Source: Thauera chlorobenzoica (GTDB lineage: Bacteria; Pseudomonadota; Gammaproteobacteria; Burkholderiales; Rhodocyclaceae). From it: a DNA stretch of 64,000 nucleotides. Positions 48,482 through 57,833 of this stretch are shown here, piece by piece (position 1 is the stretch's first letter; each line of letters begins with the position of its first letter). Location: contig NZ_CP018839.1 of NCBI RefSeq assembly GCF_001922305.1, positions 1,674,001 through 1,738,000 of the forward strand. The letters run 5' to 3'. The notes beneath the pieces are model-generated. The model worked only from the letters and a program-made list of their open reading frames with translations. It did not search any database and was not told the origin of the DNA. The translations under genes and the position numbers were made by a program.

Positions 48482-50032
48482 TCACAGGCTGATCCCGCAG
48501 CGCCCCGGAGCGATGATGTTGTTCGGGTCGAGGGCGCGCTTGAGGCGGCGCTCGACGTCGCGCTTGACCGGGCCGTAGGTGGCAGCGACCTTTTCCGCGA
48601 AGGCGGTGTTGGCGCGATAGACGCCATAGCCTTCGCGGGCGAAGGCGTGGAGCAGCTCGTCGTAGCAGGCGTAGGCGTTGCGCGTCTGCTCGTCGTCGCT
48701 GCGGTCGAACAGCAGGTCGATGACGTGGTGCATGTCGCGCCAGCCGACGATGAACTCGCCGACGTAGTCGAAGCCGTACTTGGCGAGGATGTCCTTGGCC
48801 AGCTTCATCTGCTTCAGGGTCTCGCTGCCCTTGGCCTGCGATACCGGGGCGAACCACACCGAACCGCCGCCTCCGCGCCAGTTGTAGAGATCGAATTCGC
48901 CGAGATTGGGCTTGCCTTTCATCAGGTCGAAGCGGTACTGGGTGGCACGCCCGCCTTCGTCCGCGGACTCGGTGACCAGCTTGCCGCCGGTGGCCGCGGC
49001 GACCGCTTCGATGATCTTCCAGTGGGCGTCGTTGGTCTCGGCGGTGCCGTAGAGCGCGGCATAGACGTTCCACGCGCCGATGTTGTGGTCCTTGCGGATG
49101 CGCTTGACTTCGTCGTCGGTGATCGCTCCCGGTCCCGGGTGGTAGTCGGCGCGGTTGACCTTGGAGCAGGGTGCCTCCCACAGCGTGTGCGCGATTACCA
49201 CCGCGTTCGGGATCACCATCGCGATGCGCAGCGGGCGCAGCGCGTCGACGATCTTGGTGATGTCGGTGTCTTCGGGGTACTGGATCAGGAAGGGGCGGTA
49301 GTCGGGCGGGGCCGGCATCAGCCACATCCCCATCTTGGTGACGACGCCGTAGTTCGACTGGGTGAAGATGCCGTCGAGGGTCGGCCCGTAGCCCCACTTG
49401 AACACCTGCCAGGTGTTGGAATTGGGCATCGAGCCCATGCCGGTGCGCAGCACCTCGCCGTCGGCGAGCACCACCTCCATGCCGGACGAGAACAGGAAGT
49501 GCTCGCCGTAGGGGGTGTAGCCGACACCGCGGTCGACCATGTTGCCGAGCGGGCCGGCGATCACCGAGGGCGCGGGGCAGGAGAACCACAGCGGCAGCTT
49601 CTTTTCCTGCAGGTAGTCGTAGAGCTGCTGGTAGGTGACGCCGGGTTCGACCAGCGCGGTGCACAGCTCGGCGTCCACGTCGAGGATGCGGTTCATGCGG
49701 CGCAGGTCGAGGACGAGCTGGCCGCGCTCGACCGGCGCCGCCGAGCCGTAGCCGAGGTTCTTGCCGGTGGAGATCGGGTACACCGGGATCCGGCGCTTGT
49801 TCAGGATGCGCATGATCGCCTGCACCTGCTCGACGCTGTCAGGCATCACCGCGGCCGAGGGCGCGTGCTGCTCGTCGGGCACCGGCATCATGATCTTGTT
49901 GTAGGGGGCGAGCTGCGGCGTGTCGGCAAGGACGTGGGCGTCGCCGACGATGGCGCGGATCTCGGTGAGCGCCTTGTCGAAATCGCTCGCGCTGACGCCC
50001 TTGGGCAGGAGGGTGCGCTTGGGTGTGCTCAT
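48482..50032 (-). CDS. pchF: p-cresol methylhydroxylase flavoprotein subunit
   Basis: A 516-residue flavoprotein closely matching the PchF pattern. Tyr95 (KNLGYGSAAP), Asp167, His436 (RDMHH), Tyr472 and Arg473 (VYRAN) are present. Tyr383 in DLYNWRGGGG corresponds to the FAD-linking tyrosine of Pseudomonas p-cresol methylhydroxylase (Tyr384). It oxidises p-cresol to 4-hydroxybenzyl alcohol and on to the aldehyde, passing electrons to the cytochrome. It has no evident signal peptide of its own, as usual for PchF. The downstream 4-hydroxybenzaldehyde dehydrogenase supports the substrate. Confidence 0.92.
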   Translation of the reverse strand: MSTPKRTLLPKGVSASDFDKALTEIRAIVGDAHVLADTPQLAPYNKIMMPVPDEQHAPSAAVMPDSVEQVQAIMRILNKRRIPVYPISTGKNLGYGSAAPVERGQLVLDLRRMNRILDVDAELCTALVEPGVTYQQLYDYLQEKKLPLWFSCPAPSVIAGPLGNMVDRGVGYTPYGEHFLFSSGMEVVLADGEVLRTGMGSMPNSNTWQVFKWGYGPTLDGIFTQSNYGVVTKMGMWLMPAPPDYRPFLIQYPEDTDITKIVDALRPLRIAMVIPNAVVIAHTLWEAPCSKVNRADYHPGPGAITDDEVKRIRKDHNIGAWNVYAALYGTAETNDAHWKIIEAVAAATGGKLVTESADEGGRATQYRFDLMKGKPNLGEFDLYNWRGGGGSVWFAPVSQAKGSETLKQMKLAKDILAKYGFDYVGEFIVGWRDMHHVIDLLFDRSDDEQTRNAYACYDELLHAFAREGYGVYRANTAFAEKVAATYGPVKRDVERRLKRALDPNNIIAPGRCGISL

Positions 50033-50078
50033 TTCTTCTCCAGGATGCGGATGAGGTTGCGGGGGCGTGGGCAGCGCT

Positions 50079-50666
50079 TCAGAGCCGGATCAGGAAGGAC
50101 GCCAGCGCGCCCTCTGCGGCAGTGATGGCGGCTGCGGGCCGGATCGAGGCGGGGGGGGCGGTGCGCTCGCCGAGGGCGGCAAGGTAGAACTGCCCGACGT
50201 GCTGCGCCTGGTCATCCCCGGCTCCGTTCCAGGTGATCGGCTGCGGGTATCCGGCGGCGCTGCAGCAGTGACGTGTGGCGCTGCTACTGCTGCGGTGATG
50301 GGCGCTCGCCAGCGAGTGCGCACCACGGCTGCCGGCGACGGCCTGGAAGATGACCGCGGCGGCATCGTCCATGATGCCGAGCAAGGGGGTTCCGGGCGGA
50401 TGGTCGAGCAGGGCGTCGAGGCTGTCGATGCGGCGCAGTTCGCTGCGACCGGGCAGCAGCACCGCCGTGCGCAGGCCGGCACCGTGAAATGCTTCTTCCA
50501 CCCGGCGTGCCAGCGCCACTGCGGCAGGCAGGTCACCCTGGCCGAGGAGGATCAGCTGCGTGCGCCCGGCGGCGAAATTCACATTCTGGAAGGACAGCGC
50601 CGAAGTCGACAACGCGGCGAGTGATGCGCCGCCGCCGGCACGGCGGAAAAATTCACGTCGGTCCAT
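50079..50666 (-). CDS. Tat-exported protein of unknown function in the p-cresol operon
   Basis: A 195-residue protein from the ATG at 50666 (AGGTGG upstream; GTG at 50675 possible). The Tat signal DRREFFRRAGGG is followed by a hydrophobic stretch. The mature part has no recognised domain but carries SAHHRSSSSATRHCC (from about 121), similar in position and pattern to the His-rich segment of the Tat protein at 20999-21661. Both proteins occur between cytochrome and flavoprotein genes or beside them. A shared accessory role in maturing VAO/PCMH enzymes is my inference. Confidence 0.65.
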   Translation of the reverse strand: MDRREFFRRAGGGASLAALSTSALSFQNVNFAAGRTQLILLGQGDLPAAVALARRVEEAFHGAGLRTAVLLPGRSELRRIDSLDALLDHPPGTPLLGIMDDAAAVIFQAVAGSRGAHSLASAHHRSSSSATRHCCSAAGYPQPITWNGAGDDQAQHVGQFYLAALGERTAPPASIRPAAAITAAEGALASFLIRL

Positions 50667-50675
50667 GGCGGCCAC

Positions 50676-50978
50676 CTATTTCGGGCCGCCGGCAGGCGAG
50701 GCCGACACCCACTGGATGACGCCGGCGAGGGCCTTGTCGTCGATTTCCGCGGGGCGGAAGCTGGGCATCGCGCGAAAACCGTAGCGCACCACGTGCTCGA
50801 TGTAGGCGGGCTGCAGCTGTCGTCCGAGGATCGCCGGGCCGATGCCCTGGTCGTGGCAGTAGCTGCACACCTTGGCGTAGACCGGATCGACCGGTTGTGC
50901 GGGGCCGTCCTGTGCGGCCGCGACGTGCATCGCGCTTGCCGCGAGACAGGCCAGGGCCAGTTTCGATACTGAATGCAT
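50676..50978 (-). CDS. pchC: p-cresol methylhydroxylase cytochrome c subunit
   Basis: A 100-residue monoheme cytochrome with a signal peptide (LALACLAASAMHVAAAQ), heme site CSYCH and likely Met ligand in RAMPSFR. It is first in the p-cresol operon, 37 bases downstream of the probable transcript start. It receives electrons from PchF in the periplasm. It resembles the cytochrome at 19006 in size and Met context (MPSFR versus MPFFR), consistent with a shared origin. Confidence 0.9.
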   Translation of the reverse strand: MHSVSKLALACLAASAMHVAAAQDGPAQPVDPVYAKVCSYCHDQGIGPAILGRQLQPAYIEHVVRYGFRAMPSFRPAEIDDKALAGVIQWVSASPAGGPK

Positions 50979-51026
50979 TCGTCTCCTCCTGTACTGGGAT
51001 TACGGTGTTCCCTTGGAGAAAGACAA

Positions 51027-51042
51027 AGCAAGGCTCGGGCCA
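51027..51042 (-). promoter_or_regulatory. Sigma-54 promoter of the p-cresol operon
   Basis: TGGCCC-GAGCC-TTGCT on the minus strand has GG-N10-GC and a full TTGC -12 box, 49 bases before the pchC start codon. The sigma-54 response regulator gene lies directly upstream. Confidence 0.72.
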
Positions 51043-51121
51043 GGTTTGTTAAAAATACAAATACACAGATAAAACAAATATTTATTTTATCTCGTGGCGG
51101 GAAATGGAATTCCGATGATGT

Positions 51122-51233
51122 CGCAATGCGCTACAGGGCATTGCGTGAAAGCGGCGCCGGCGGTGGAAATCCCTTGCTGTCAGTGGGTTCTGGGCAAGCG
51201 TTGCAGCCTGCAACGGTGTTGCAAAATGCGACA
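51122..51233. promoter_or_regulatory. Cluster of inverted repeats, candidate PcrR activator sites
   Basis: Three dyads built on GTTGC/GCAAC words lie 80-210 bases upstream of the sigma-54 promoter: CGCAATGC with GCATTGCG (51122-51129, 51138-51145), the perfect 15-base GTTGCAGCCTGCAAC (51200-51214), and TGTTGCAAAATGCGACA (51217-51233, one mismatch). The distance fits enhancer sites for an NtrC-type regulator. Confidence 0.5.
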
Positions 51234-51238
51234 GCACT

Positions 51239-52621
51239 TCAGTGCGCGGGCCTGTCCACCTTCGGCTTCAGGTTGCGGTAGATCGTCGATCGGGCGACGC
51301 CCAGGCGGGCGGCGGCGGCGCTGACGTTGCCTTCGAGGGCGTCGACGACCCAGCGGATGTAGGCCTGTTCGACTTCGGCGAGCGGTGCGATGCGGCTGAA
51401 GCCGGCGGGCGAAGTCGCGGCCGGAGCCTCGCCGGGTGTCGACAGGATCGAGTTCGTGATGGCGGCATCGATGACCTCGCCGTCGCCGAACACCAGCAGG
51501 CGCTCGATGACGTTGCGCAGTTCGCGCACGTTGCCGGGCCAGGGGTAGTCGATCAGGCGGGCCATTGCGCAGGGACTCAGGCGCGGCACCGGGCCGCTTG
51601 CATTGCGGCGCAGGGCGCGGCGCATCAGATGTTCGACCAGCAGCGGAATGTCCTCGCGGCGTTCGCGCAGTGGCGGCACCTGGATGTGTACGACGTTGAG
51701 CCGGTACAGCAGATCGTGGCGGAAACGGCCTTGCTCGACCAGGGCTTCGAGGTCGCGGTGGGTGGCGGCGATCACCCGTGCCTCGGTGTGGCGCAGCGCC
51801 GAGGCGCCGAGCTGGCGGAATTCACCGCTGTCGAGCACGCGCAGCAGCTTGGCCTGGCACGAAGCCGGCAGTTCGCCGATCTCGTCGAGGAACAGGGTGC
51901 CGGCGCTGGCGACCTCGAACAGGCCCTCGCGATCGCCGGTGGCGCCGGTGAAGGCGCCGCGCTTGTGGCCGAACAGCTCGCTTTCGACCAGTTCGCCTTC
52001 GAGCAGCCCGCAATTGAGCGGGACGTAGGCTTCGCCGGCACGTTTGCTCCAGCGGTGCAGCGCGGCGGCGACGACTTCCTTGCCGGCACCGCTCTCGCCG
52101 GTCACCAGCACCGGCAGATCGAGCGGTGCGGCGCGGTGCACGCGCTCGAGCATCTGCTGCCACGCTGCGCTGCGACCGACCATCTCGGCGTCGTCGGACT
52201 GGCGCAGGCGCTTCACTTCGGCGCTGAGGGCCTCGCAGCGAAGGGCGAGGGTGCGCCGGTCAAGGGCGCGCTCGACGATCAGGTCGAGCTCGGTGAGCTT
52301 GTAGGGTTTGGTCAGATAATCGAAAGCGCCCAGCTTCATCGCCGCGATCGCGGTGTCGACGCTGCCGTGGCCGGTGAGGACGACGACTTCGATCTGGGGC
52401 GCGAGCTGCTTGATCCGCCCGAGCAGCTCGATGCCGTCCATCCCCGGCATCTTGATGTCGATCAGCGCGAGGTCGATGCCGGTGCGCTCGATGTGCTGAA
52501 GGGCGCCCACCCCGTCGGCGGCTTCGCTGACGCGGTAGCCTTGCCGGGTCAGGCGGCCCGACAGCAGTTCGCGGTACAGCTCCTCGTCGTCGACGACGAG
52601 GACGTGCCGGTTATTGCCCAT
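51239..52621 (-). CDS. pcrR: NtrC-family response regulator of the p-cresol operon
   Basis: This 460-residue regulator has a receiver domain (Asp55 in LIDIKMPG, Lys105 in TKPYK), a sigma-54 AAA+ domain (Walker A GESGAGKE at 175, GAFTGA at 222) and a C-terminal Fis-type helix-turn-helix. The ATG at 52621 follows GGGAGG; it overlaps the kinase gene by 11 bases. It should bind the upstream dyads and open the sigma-54 promoter ahead of pchC when phosphorylated. Name by analogy with EbN1 PcrSR. Confidence 0.9.
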   Translation of the reverse strand: MGNNRHVLVVDDEELYRELLSGRLTRQGYRVSEAADGVGALQHIERTGIDLALIDIKMPGMDGIELLGRIKQLAPQIEVVVLTGHGSVDTAIAAMKLGAFDYLTKPYKLTELDLIVERALDRRTLALRCEALSAEVKRLRQSDDAEMVGRSAAWQQMLERVHRAAPLDLPVLVTGESGAGKEVVAAALHRWSKRAGEAYVPLNCGLLEGELVESELFGHKRGAFTGATGDREGLFEVASAGTLFLDEIGELPASCQAKLLRVLDSGEFRQLGASALRHTEARVIAATHRDLEALVEQGRFRHDLLYRLNVVHIQVPPLRERREDIPLLVEHLMRRALRRNASGPVPRLSPCAMARLIDYPWPGNVRELRNVIERLLVFGDGEVIDAAITNSILSTPGEAPAATSPAGFSRIAPLAEVEQAYIRWVVDALEGNVSAAAARLGVARSTIYRNLKPKVDRPAH

Positions 52622-54758
52622 GCGCGCCGCCTCCCGGAGTGTCGTCCGCGCACGGCAGCAGCACGCGGAACCAGGCCCCGCCCTGCGCCCGGTTGCCACA
52701 GCTGATGCGGCCGTGGATCTCGTTCATGATCGAATAGCAGATCGACAGGCCGAGCCCGGTGCCCTTGCCCGGCGCCTTGGTGGTGAAGAACGGGTCGAAC
52801 ACGTGCTCGATGACGCCGGGCGCCAGTCCCGGGCCTTCGTCGCCGACCTCGATTTCGATGCCTTCGGCGGTGTTGCGCACGCCGAGTTCGATGCGGCCCT
52901 TGCCGTTCATCGCGTCGCGCGCGTTCTTCAGCAGGTTCTGGACGACCTGTTCGAGCAGGGCCGGGCTGGCGAGTGCCGGGGGCAGCCCGGGTTCGATCGC
53001 CACCGCGACCTCGACGCCCCGGGTCAGGCCGGCGTCGTTGAAGAAGGCCAGCCGTTCGGCGAGGAACAGGCCGACATCGACCGTCTCCAGCGCCGCGCTC
53101 TGGCGCCGCGAGAACGACAGCAGGTTGTCGGTGATCGCCTTGCAGCGGTGGGCCTGCTGCTGGATCGTCACCAGCCCGCGGCGCAGGGTCTCGAGCTGGG
53201 GAATGTCCTTGCTTCCGGCGCTGGTGTCGAGCAGCGCCTGCAGCTCCTCGGCGTAGCCGGACACGAGGCCGAGCGGGTTGTTGATTTCGTGGGCGACGCC
53301 GGAGGCGAACTGGCCGAGCGCGCTCAGGCGGTTGGCCTGGGCGAGCTGCTGCTCCATCTGGCGGCGGGCGGTGATGTCGCGCGCCACGCCGATCACGCCG
53401 TCGGCGGTGTCGTTGCCGACGAACAGCGCTGAGTTCACTTCCAGCAGCACACTGCCGCCATCGCCCTGCGGCAGCATGATCTCGAACGGCTGGCCGCTTT
53501 CGCCGCCGATGCGGCGGGCGAAGTCCTTGTCGATGCGGGTGGCGGAGGCGGCGGGCATCAGTTCGCCGACCGGGCGGCCGAGCGCCGCTTCGGGAGCGGT
53601 GCCGAGCAGCTCGGCCATGCGCGCGTTGATGAAGGCCAGCCGGCCACTGCCGTCGAGGATGTAGACGGCGTCGTTGATCACGTCCTGGATCTGCTGCTCG
53701 CGCGATTCGAGCTGGCGCGCGTACTCGGTGAGCGCGCGCTCGCGCTCGAGCTGGGCGCTGATGTCGAGCGCGAGGCCGCTGTAGCCGACGATCTTGTCGT
53801 CCTTGAATACCGGTTCGACCTGCAGGCGCACCGGGAAGGGGCGGCCGGCGGCGTCGCTCATGACCACGTCGATGTCGGTGGTGCTGCGCCGGATCGCGAT
53901 GTCCTTGAGGAAGCCGGCGGCGCGGGCGACGTATTCGGGCCGTACCAGGTCCTTCAGGCGCAGCGTCGGCAGCTGCGCCTCGCTTACCCCCAAGCGCAGG
54001 CGTGCGGCCTTGTTCAGGTGCAGCAGGCGGCCCGAGGCGTGGAGCGCGAACACCATCTCCGGCAGGTCTTCGATCAGGTTGCGGTAGCGTTGCTCGGAAG
54101 CTTCCAGTTCGCGCGTGCGCTCGAGCACGCGGCTCTCGAGCACGTTGATGCGGTCACGGATGTTGAGCGGCTTGAAGTATTCGCGCAGCCCGGCCAGTTC
54201 GGGGGCGCAGTCGCTGGCGTTCATCAGCGTCCATGCACAATGCGCATCGCCACGGCCTTCGCAGGCGTGCTCGACGCAGATCATGTCGGCGTCGAGCACG
54301 CGCGAGGCGAAGCCCGAGGCGTAGCCGGTGAGGGTCCAGCACACCGGATCTTCCGAACGTCCGAACAGGCGCAGGTGCTGCTCGGCCTCGTAGGAGTGGC
54401 GCCAGCGTCCGCTCATGCGGTAGCGGCCGTGGTCATGGTCGATCTCGGGATGCCCCGGCTCGACTTCGGCGATACCCGAGAACATGTGGGTGCGCGGACC
54501 ACCGAGAATGAATTCCTCGAGGCTGTCGGGGTGCATGTAGCCGGCGAGCAGCTCGGCGTCCTCGTAGCCGCAGCTGAAGCCGTAGCGGGTGAGGATGACC
54601 TTGGCGATGTCGAGGCCGACGGTCTCGACCAGCTCCTTGCGCAGCGCGCCCATCGAGTCGGCATGGACCAGGATCGCCCGGCGCCCGCAGAAGCTGATCG
54701 AGCCGGTCTCCGGCAGGAAGTCGATCAGCGAGTGGAAATCGAGTTCGTCCGAGCGCAT
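52611..54758 (-). CDS. pcrS: Sensor kinase with phenol-sensing XylR_N/V4R domain
   Basis: A 715-residue soluble kinase: XylR_N/V4R sensor (about 5-195), coiled linker, two PAS domains (about 222-340 and 350-465), HisKA with His490 (GVAHEINNP) and HATPase (NLLKNARDAM, GDEGPGLAPG, GTGLGLS). Cys140, Glu163, Cys166 and Cys174 form the zinc signature of phenol sensors, and His91/Trp119 the ligand-anchoring pair, with the same spacing as in the one-component activator at 35056. It has no membrane helices, so it senses cytoplasmic p-cresol. Confidence 0.9.
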   Translation of the reverse strand: MRSDELDFHSLIDFLPETGSISFCGRRAILVHADSMGALRKELVETVGLDIAKVILTRYGFSCGYEDAELLAGYMHPDSLEEFILGGPRTHMFSGIAEVEPGHPEIDHDHGRYRMSGRWRHSYEAEQHLRLFGRSEDPVCWTLTGYASGFASRVLDADMICVEHACEGRGDAHCAWTLMNASDCAPELAGLREYFKPLNIRDRINVLESRVLERTRELEASEQRYRNLIEDLPEMVFALHASGRLLHLNKAARLRLGVSEAQLPTLRLKDLVRPEYVARAAGFLKDIAIRRSTTDIDVVMSDAAGRPFPVRLQVEPVFKDDKIVGYSGLALDISAQLERERALTEYARQLESREQQIQDVINDAVYILDGSGRLAFINARMAELLGTAPEAALGRPVGELMPAASATRIDKDFARRIGGESGQPFEIMLPQGDGGSVLLEVNSALFVGNDTADGVIGVARDITARRQMEQQLAQANRLSALGQFASGVAHEINNPLGLVSGYAEELQALLDTSAGSKDIPQLETLRRGLVTIQQQAHRCKAITDNLLSFSRRQSAALETVDVGLFLAERLAFFNDAGLTRGVEVAVAIEPGLPPALASPALLEQVVQNLLKNARDAMNGKGRIELGVRNTAEGIEIEVGDEGPGLAPGVIEHVFDPFFTTKAPGKGTGLGLSICYSIMNEIHGRISCGNRAQGGAWFRVLLPCADDTPGGGAHGQ

Positions 54759-55020
54759 CGCTCATGACTCCTGCACGAAGGCGGGTGGGGCGGTGGGCCG
54801 ACAGGGCGAAGGGGCGGCTCCGGCAGTCTGCCGGCGCGCCCAGTCGATGGCAGCAGGATCGAAATTATACATGGCGGCATGAGCCGATATGATGAGGGCG
54901 CGTGCCGCCCGATCGCCAGCCTTTGCGGTGCCCGGGCAACAGCTCGGGTCCGGGCTTCCCGCTGCCGGAGCACGGGAACGGGCGATACAATCGGGCCTTC
55001 TCCGTTCCGGAACCGATCCC

Positions 55021-56475
55021 ATGCAAGAATCCGTCGACTGGATCAACGGCTGGGTGTGGAGCCCCGCCCTCGTCTATCTGTGCCTGCTGGTGGGGTTGTA
55101 TTTCTCGATCCGGACCCGCTTCATGCAGGTGCGCCATCTTGGCGAGATGCTGCGCGCGATCTTTCGCGGCAAAAGCTCGGCCGCCGGGGTGTCGTCCTTC
55201 CAGGCGCTGACCATCGCCCTGTCGGGCCGGGTCGGGACCGGCAACATCGCCGGTGTCGCCACGGCGATCGGCTTTGGCGGGCCGGGGGCGATCTTCTGGA
55301 TGTGGATGGTCGCGTTTCTCGGCGCCGCCACCGCCTACATCGAATCGACGCTCGGCCAGATCTACAAGACCGAGCACCACGGCCTGTACCGCGGCGGCCC
55401 CGCCTACTACATCGAGAAGGGCCTGGGCTGGCGCGTCTATGCGGTGGTGTTCGCGCTCGCGACCTTGCTCGCGTGCGGCATCCTGCTCCCCGGAGTTCAG
55501 ACCAACAGCATCGCAGCCGGCATGGAAAACGCCTTCGGCATCGCTCCGGCGGTGACCGGCACGGTGATCGTGATCCTGCTCGGGCTGATCATCTTCGGCG
55601 GGGTACGCCGCATCGCCCAGGTCACCCAGGTCGTCGTCCCCTTCATGGCGCTGGGCTATATCCTGGCGGCGGCCGTGGTGGTGCTGCTCAACGTCGAGAA
55701 AGTGCCCGCCGTGGTCGGCCTGATCCTGTCTTCCGCATTCGGCTTCGAGGCCGGTTTCGGCGCCATGATCGGCCTTGCCATCCAGTGGGGAGTGAAGCGC
55801 GGGGTGTATTCGAACGAGGCCGGCCAGGGCAGCGGCCCGCATGCGGCGGCGGCGGCCGAAGTGCCGCATCCGGCGGCGCAGGGTCTGGTACAGGCGTTCT
55901 CGGTGTATGTCGACACCTTGTTCGTGTGTTCGGCCACCGCGTTCATGATCCTGATCACCGGCACCTACAACGTCATGGGCGCGGAAGGCCAGCCGGTATT
56001 CACCGGGCTGGCGGGCATCGCCGCCGGCACCGGCTACACCCAGGCGGCGATGGAGACCGTGCTGCCGGGCTTCGGTGCCGTGTTCGTCGCCGTCGCCCTG
56101 TTCTTCTTCGCGTTCACCACCGTGCTCGCGTATTACTACATCGCCGAAACCAATCTTGCCTACCTGACCCGCAGCTTGCACTCGGATGTGCTGGTCTTCG
56201 TGCTGCGGGTGGCGCTGATCGCCTCCGCGCTGTACGGCTGCGTGCGCACCAGCGACCTCGCCTGGGGGCTGGGCGACATCGGTGTCGGGATCATGGCCTG
56301 GCTCAACATCGCCGCCATCCTGGCGTTGCGCAAGCCGGCGCTGGCCGCGCTCGAGGACTACGAGGCACAGCAGGCGCGGGGGCGGACGGTGCCGGTGTTC
56401 GATCCCCGCCCGCTGGGGATCGAACACGCCGAGCTGTGGGTCGAACGCTTCGAGCGGGGCGTGCGCGAAACCTGA
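55021..56475 (+). CDS. Sodium:alanine/glycine symporter (AGCS family)
   Basis: This 484-residue membrane protein has about eleven helices and AGCS signatures: GRVGTGNIAGVATAIGFGGPGAIFWMW near residue 70 and GVKRGVYSNEAGQGSGPHAAAAA near residue 260. It imports alanine or glycine with sodium or protons. The frame opens earlier, but the ATG at 55021 gives the family N-terminus. It is divergent from the kinase gene and precedes rapZ. Metabolic link to neighbours not evident. Confidence 0.88.
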   Translation: MQESVDWINGWVWSPALVYLCLLVGLYFSIRTRFMQVRHLGEMLRAIFRGKSSAAGVSSFQALTIALSGRVGTGNIAGVATAIGFGGPGAIFWMWMVAFLGAATAYIESTLGQIYKTEHHGLYRGGPAYYIEKGLGWRVYAVVFALATLLACGILLPGVQTNSIAAGMENAFGIAPAVTGTVIVILLGLIIFGGVRRIAQVTQVVVPFMALGYILAAAVVVLLNVEKVPAVVGLILSSAFGFEAGFGAMIGLAIQWGVKRGVYSNEAGQGSGPHAAAAAEVPHPAAQGLVQAFSVYVDTLFVCSATAFMILITGTYNVMGAEGQPVFTGLAGIAAGTGYTQAAMETVLPGFGAVFVAVALFFFAFTTVLAYYYIAETNLAYLTRSLHSDVLVFVLRVALIASALYGCVRTSDLAWGLGDIGVGIMAWLNIAAILALRKPALAALEDYEAQQARGRTVPVFDPRPLGIEHAELWVERFERGVRET

Positions 56476-56547
56476 GCCGGGCGCTGCCGAGACCCCGCCC
56501 GCCGGCGCTGCGTTATAGTGTCGGCGGGCTTTTTCATGTGCAGGACC

Positions 56548-57447
56548 ATGCAGATCGTACTCATCAGCGGGCTTTCCGGTTCGGGCAAGAGCATTGCGCT
56601 CAACGTCCTCGAGGACGCCGGCTATTACGTGGTGGATAACCTTCCGGCGGCACTGCTGCCCGAGCTCGTCGACCATCTGCGCAGCGCCGGCGGGGAGCGG
56701 GTCGCGGTGGTGGTGGACATGCGATCGGGGGCGAGCATCGAGGTGCTGCCGCAGGAGGTCGCCGCCCTGCGCCGGAGCGGGGCCGATCTGCGTTTCATCT
56801 TCCTCGAGGCACGCGACGATGCGCTGATCGCGCGCTTTTCCGAAACCCGCCGCCGTCATCCGCTCGCCGTCGGCGGCGTGACCCTGGAGGAGGCGATCCA
56901 GCGCGAGCGCGATGCGCTTGCCAGCATCGCCGAACTCGGCCACCGCATCGACACCAGCGACCTGCTTGCCAACACGCTGCGCGCCTGGGTGAAGGGCTTC
57001 ATCGATCTGGCACCGGCCGAAGGCCTGACCCTGATGTTCGAGTCCTTCGGCTTCAAGTACGGCATTCCGCTCGATGCCGACCTGGTGTTCGATGTGCGCT
57101 GCCTGCCCAACCCGCACTACGACCCCCGGCTGCGTCCGCTCACCGGGCGCGATCAGCCGGTGATCGACTTCCTGCGCACGATTCCCGAAGTCGCCCGCAT
57201 GGGCGAGGACATCCGCCGCTTCCTCGCCGACTGGCTGCCCGCCTACGTCGGTGACAACCGCAGCTATCTCACCGTGGCGATCGGCTGCACCGGGGGCCAG
57301 CACCGCTCGGTGTACCTCGCCGAGTGGCTCGCCACCCAGTTCCGCGGCCGGCTCGAGGTCATCGTCCGCCATCGCTCCGATGCGCGCCGGATCGCCGACC
57401 GTGCGGCCGCCGGGGCCAATGATGCGGCGCCCGGGCCGGCGGCGTGA
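56548..57447 (+). CDS. rapZ: RNase adapter/nucleotide-binding protein RapZ
   Basis: This 299-residue protein has the Walker A GLSGSGKS, the Walker B-like region VVDMRS and the RapZ C-terminal segment [18 protein letters not shown]. In enterobacteria it controls GlmS through small RNAs and RNase E; in betaproteobacteria the usual neighbour is the nitrogen PTS or hprK, not seen here. The ATG at 56548 gives the family start MQIVLISG. Coupled to the next gene by a GTGA overlap. Confidence 0.92.
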   Translation: MQIVLISGLSGSGKSIALNVLEDAGYYVVDNLPAALLPELVDHLRSAGGERVAVVVDMRSGASIEVLPQEVAALRRSGADLRFIFLEARDDALIARFSETRRRHPLAVGGVTLEEAIQRERDALASIAELGHRIDTSDLLANTLRAWVKGFIDLAPAEGLTLMFESFGFKYGIPLDADLVFDVRCLPNPHYDPRLRPLTGRDQPVIDFLRTIPEVARMGEDIRRFLADWLPAYVGDNRSYLTVAIGCTGGQHRSVYLAEWLATQFRGRLEVIVRHRSDARRIADRAAAGANDAAPGPAA

Positions 57448-57833
57448 AATTCGGCTTTACCCAGTGGAGGACGCTGCTGCGCCCCGGTGACGTGGTCGTC
57501 GTCTGCGCCGGCCTGGTGCTGTGCATCCATGCGGTGCTCGTGCTGTGGCAGGGCGGGGCGCCGGATGGCGCGGTGATTCGCGCCGGCGGCCGGGTGGTGG
57601 CGGAACTCGATCTGTCGCGCGCGCGCCTGGTCGAGGTCCCTGGTCCGCTCGGCGTGACCCTGATCGAGATCCAGCCCGGGCGCGCACGCGTCGCTGCCGA
57701 TCCCGGTCCGCGCCAGTACTGCGTGCGCCAGGGCTGGCTGACCCAGGCCGGCGCGGTGGCGATCTGCGCCCCCAACGAAGTCAGCCTCAGTCTCACCGGG
57801 CGGAGCGCGAACTATGACACCCTCAGCTATTGA
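57444..57833 (+). CDS. NusG domain II-containing membrane-anchored protein
   Basis: A 129-residue protein with one N-terminal membrane helix ([19 protein letters not shown]) and a NusG_II-type beta domain ending with the conserved Cys segments [12 protein letters not shown] and ICAPNEV. It starts at GTG 57444 inside the rapZ stop and overlaps the next gene by 20 bases. This pair, NusG_II plus Gx transporter, recurs in bacteria near ApbE/Rnf functions. Role unknown. Confidence 0.8.
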   Translation: MKFGFTQWRTLLRPGDVVVVCAGLVLCIHAVLVLWQGGAPDGAVIRAGGRVVAELDLSRARLVEVPGPLGVTLIEIQPGRARVAADPGPRQYCVRQGWLTQAGAVAICAPNEVSLSLTGRSANYDTLSY

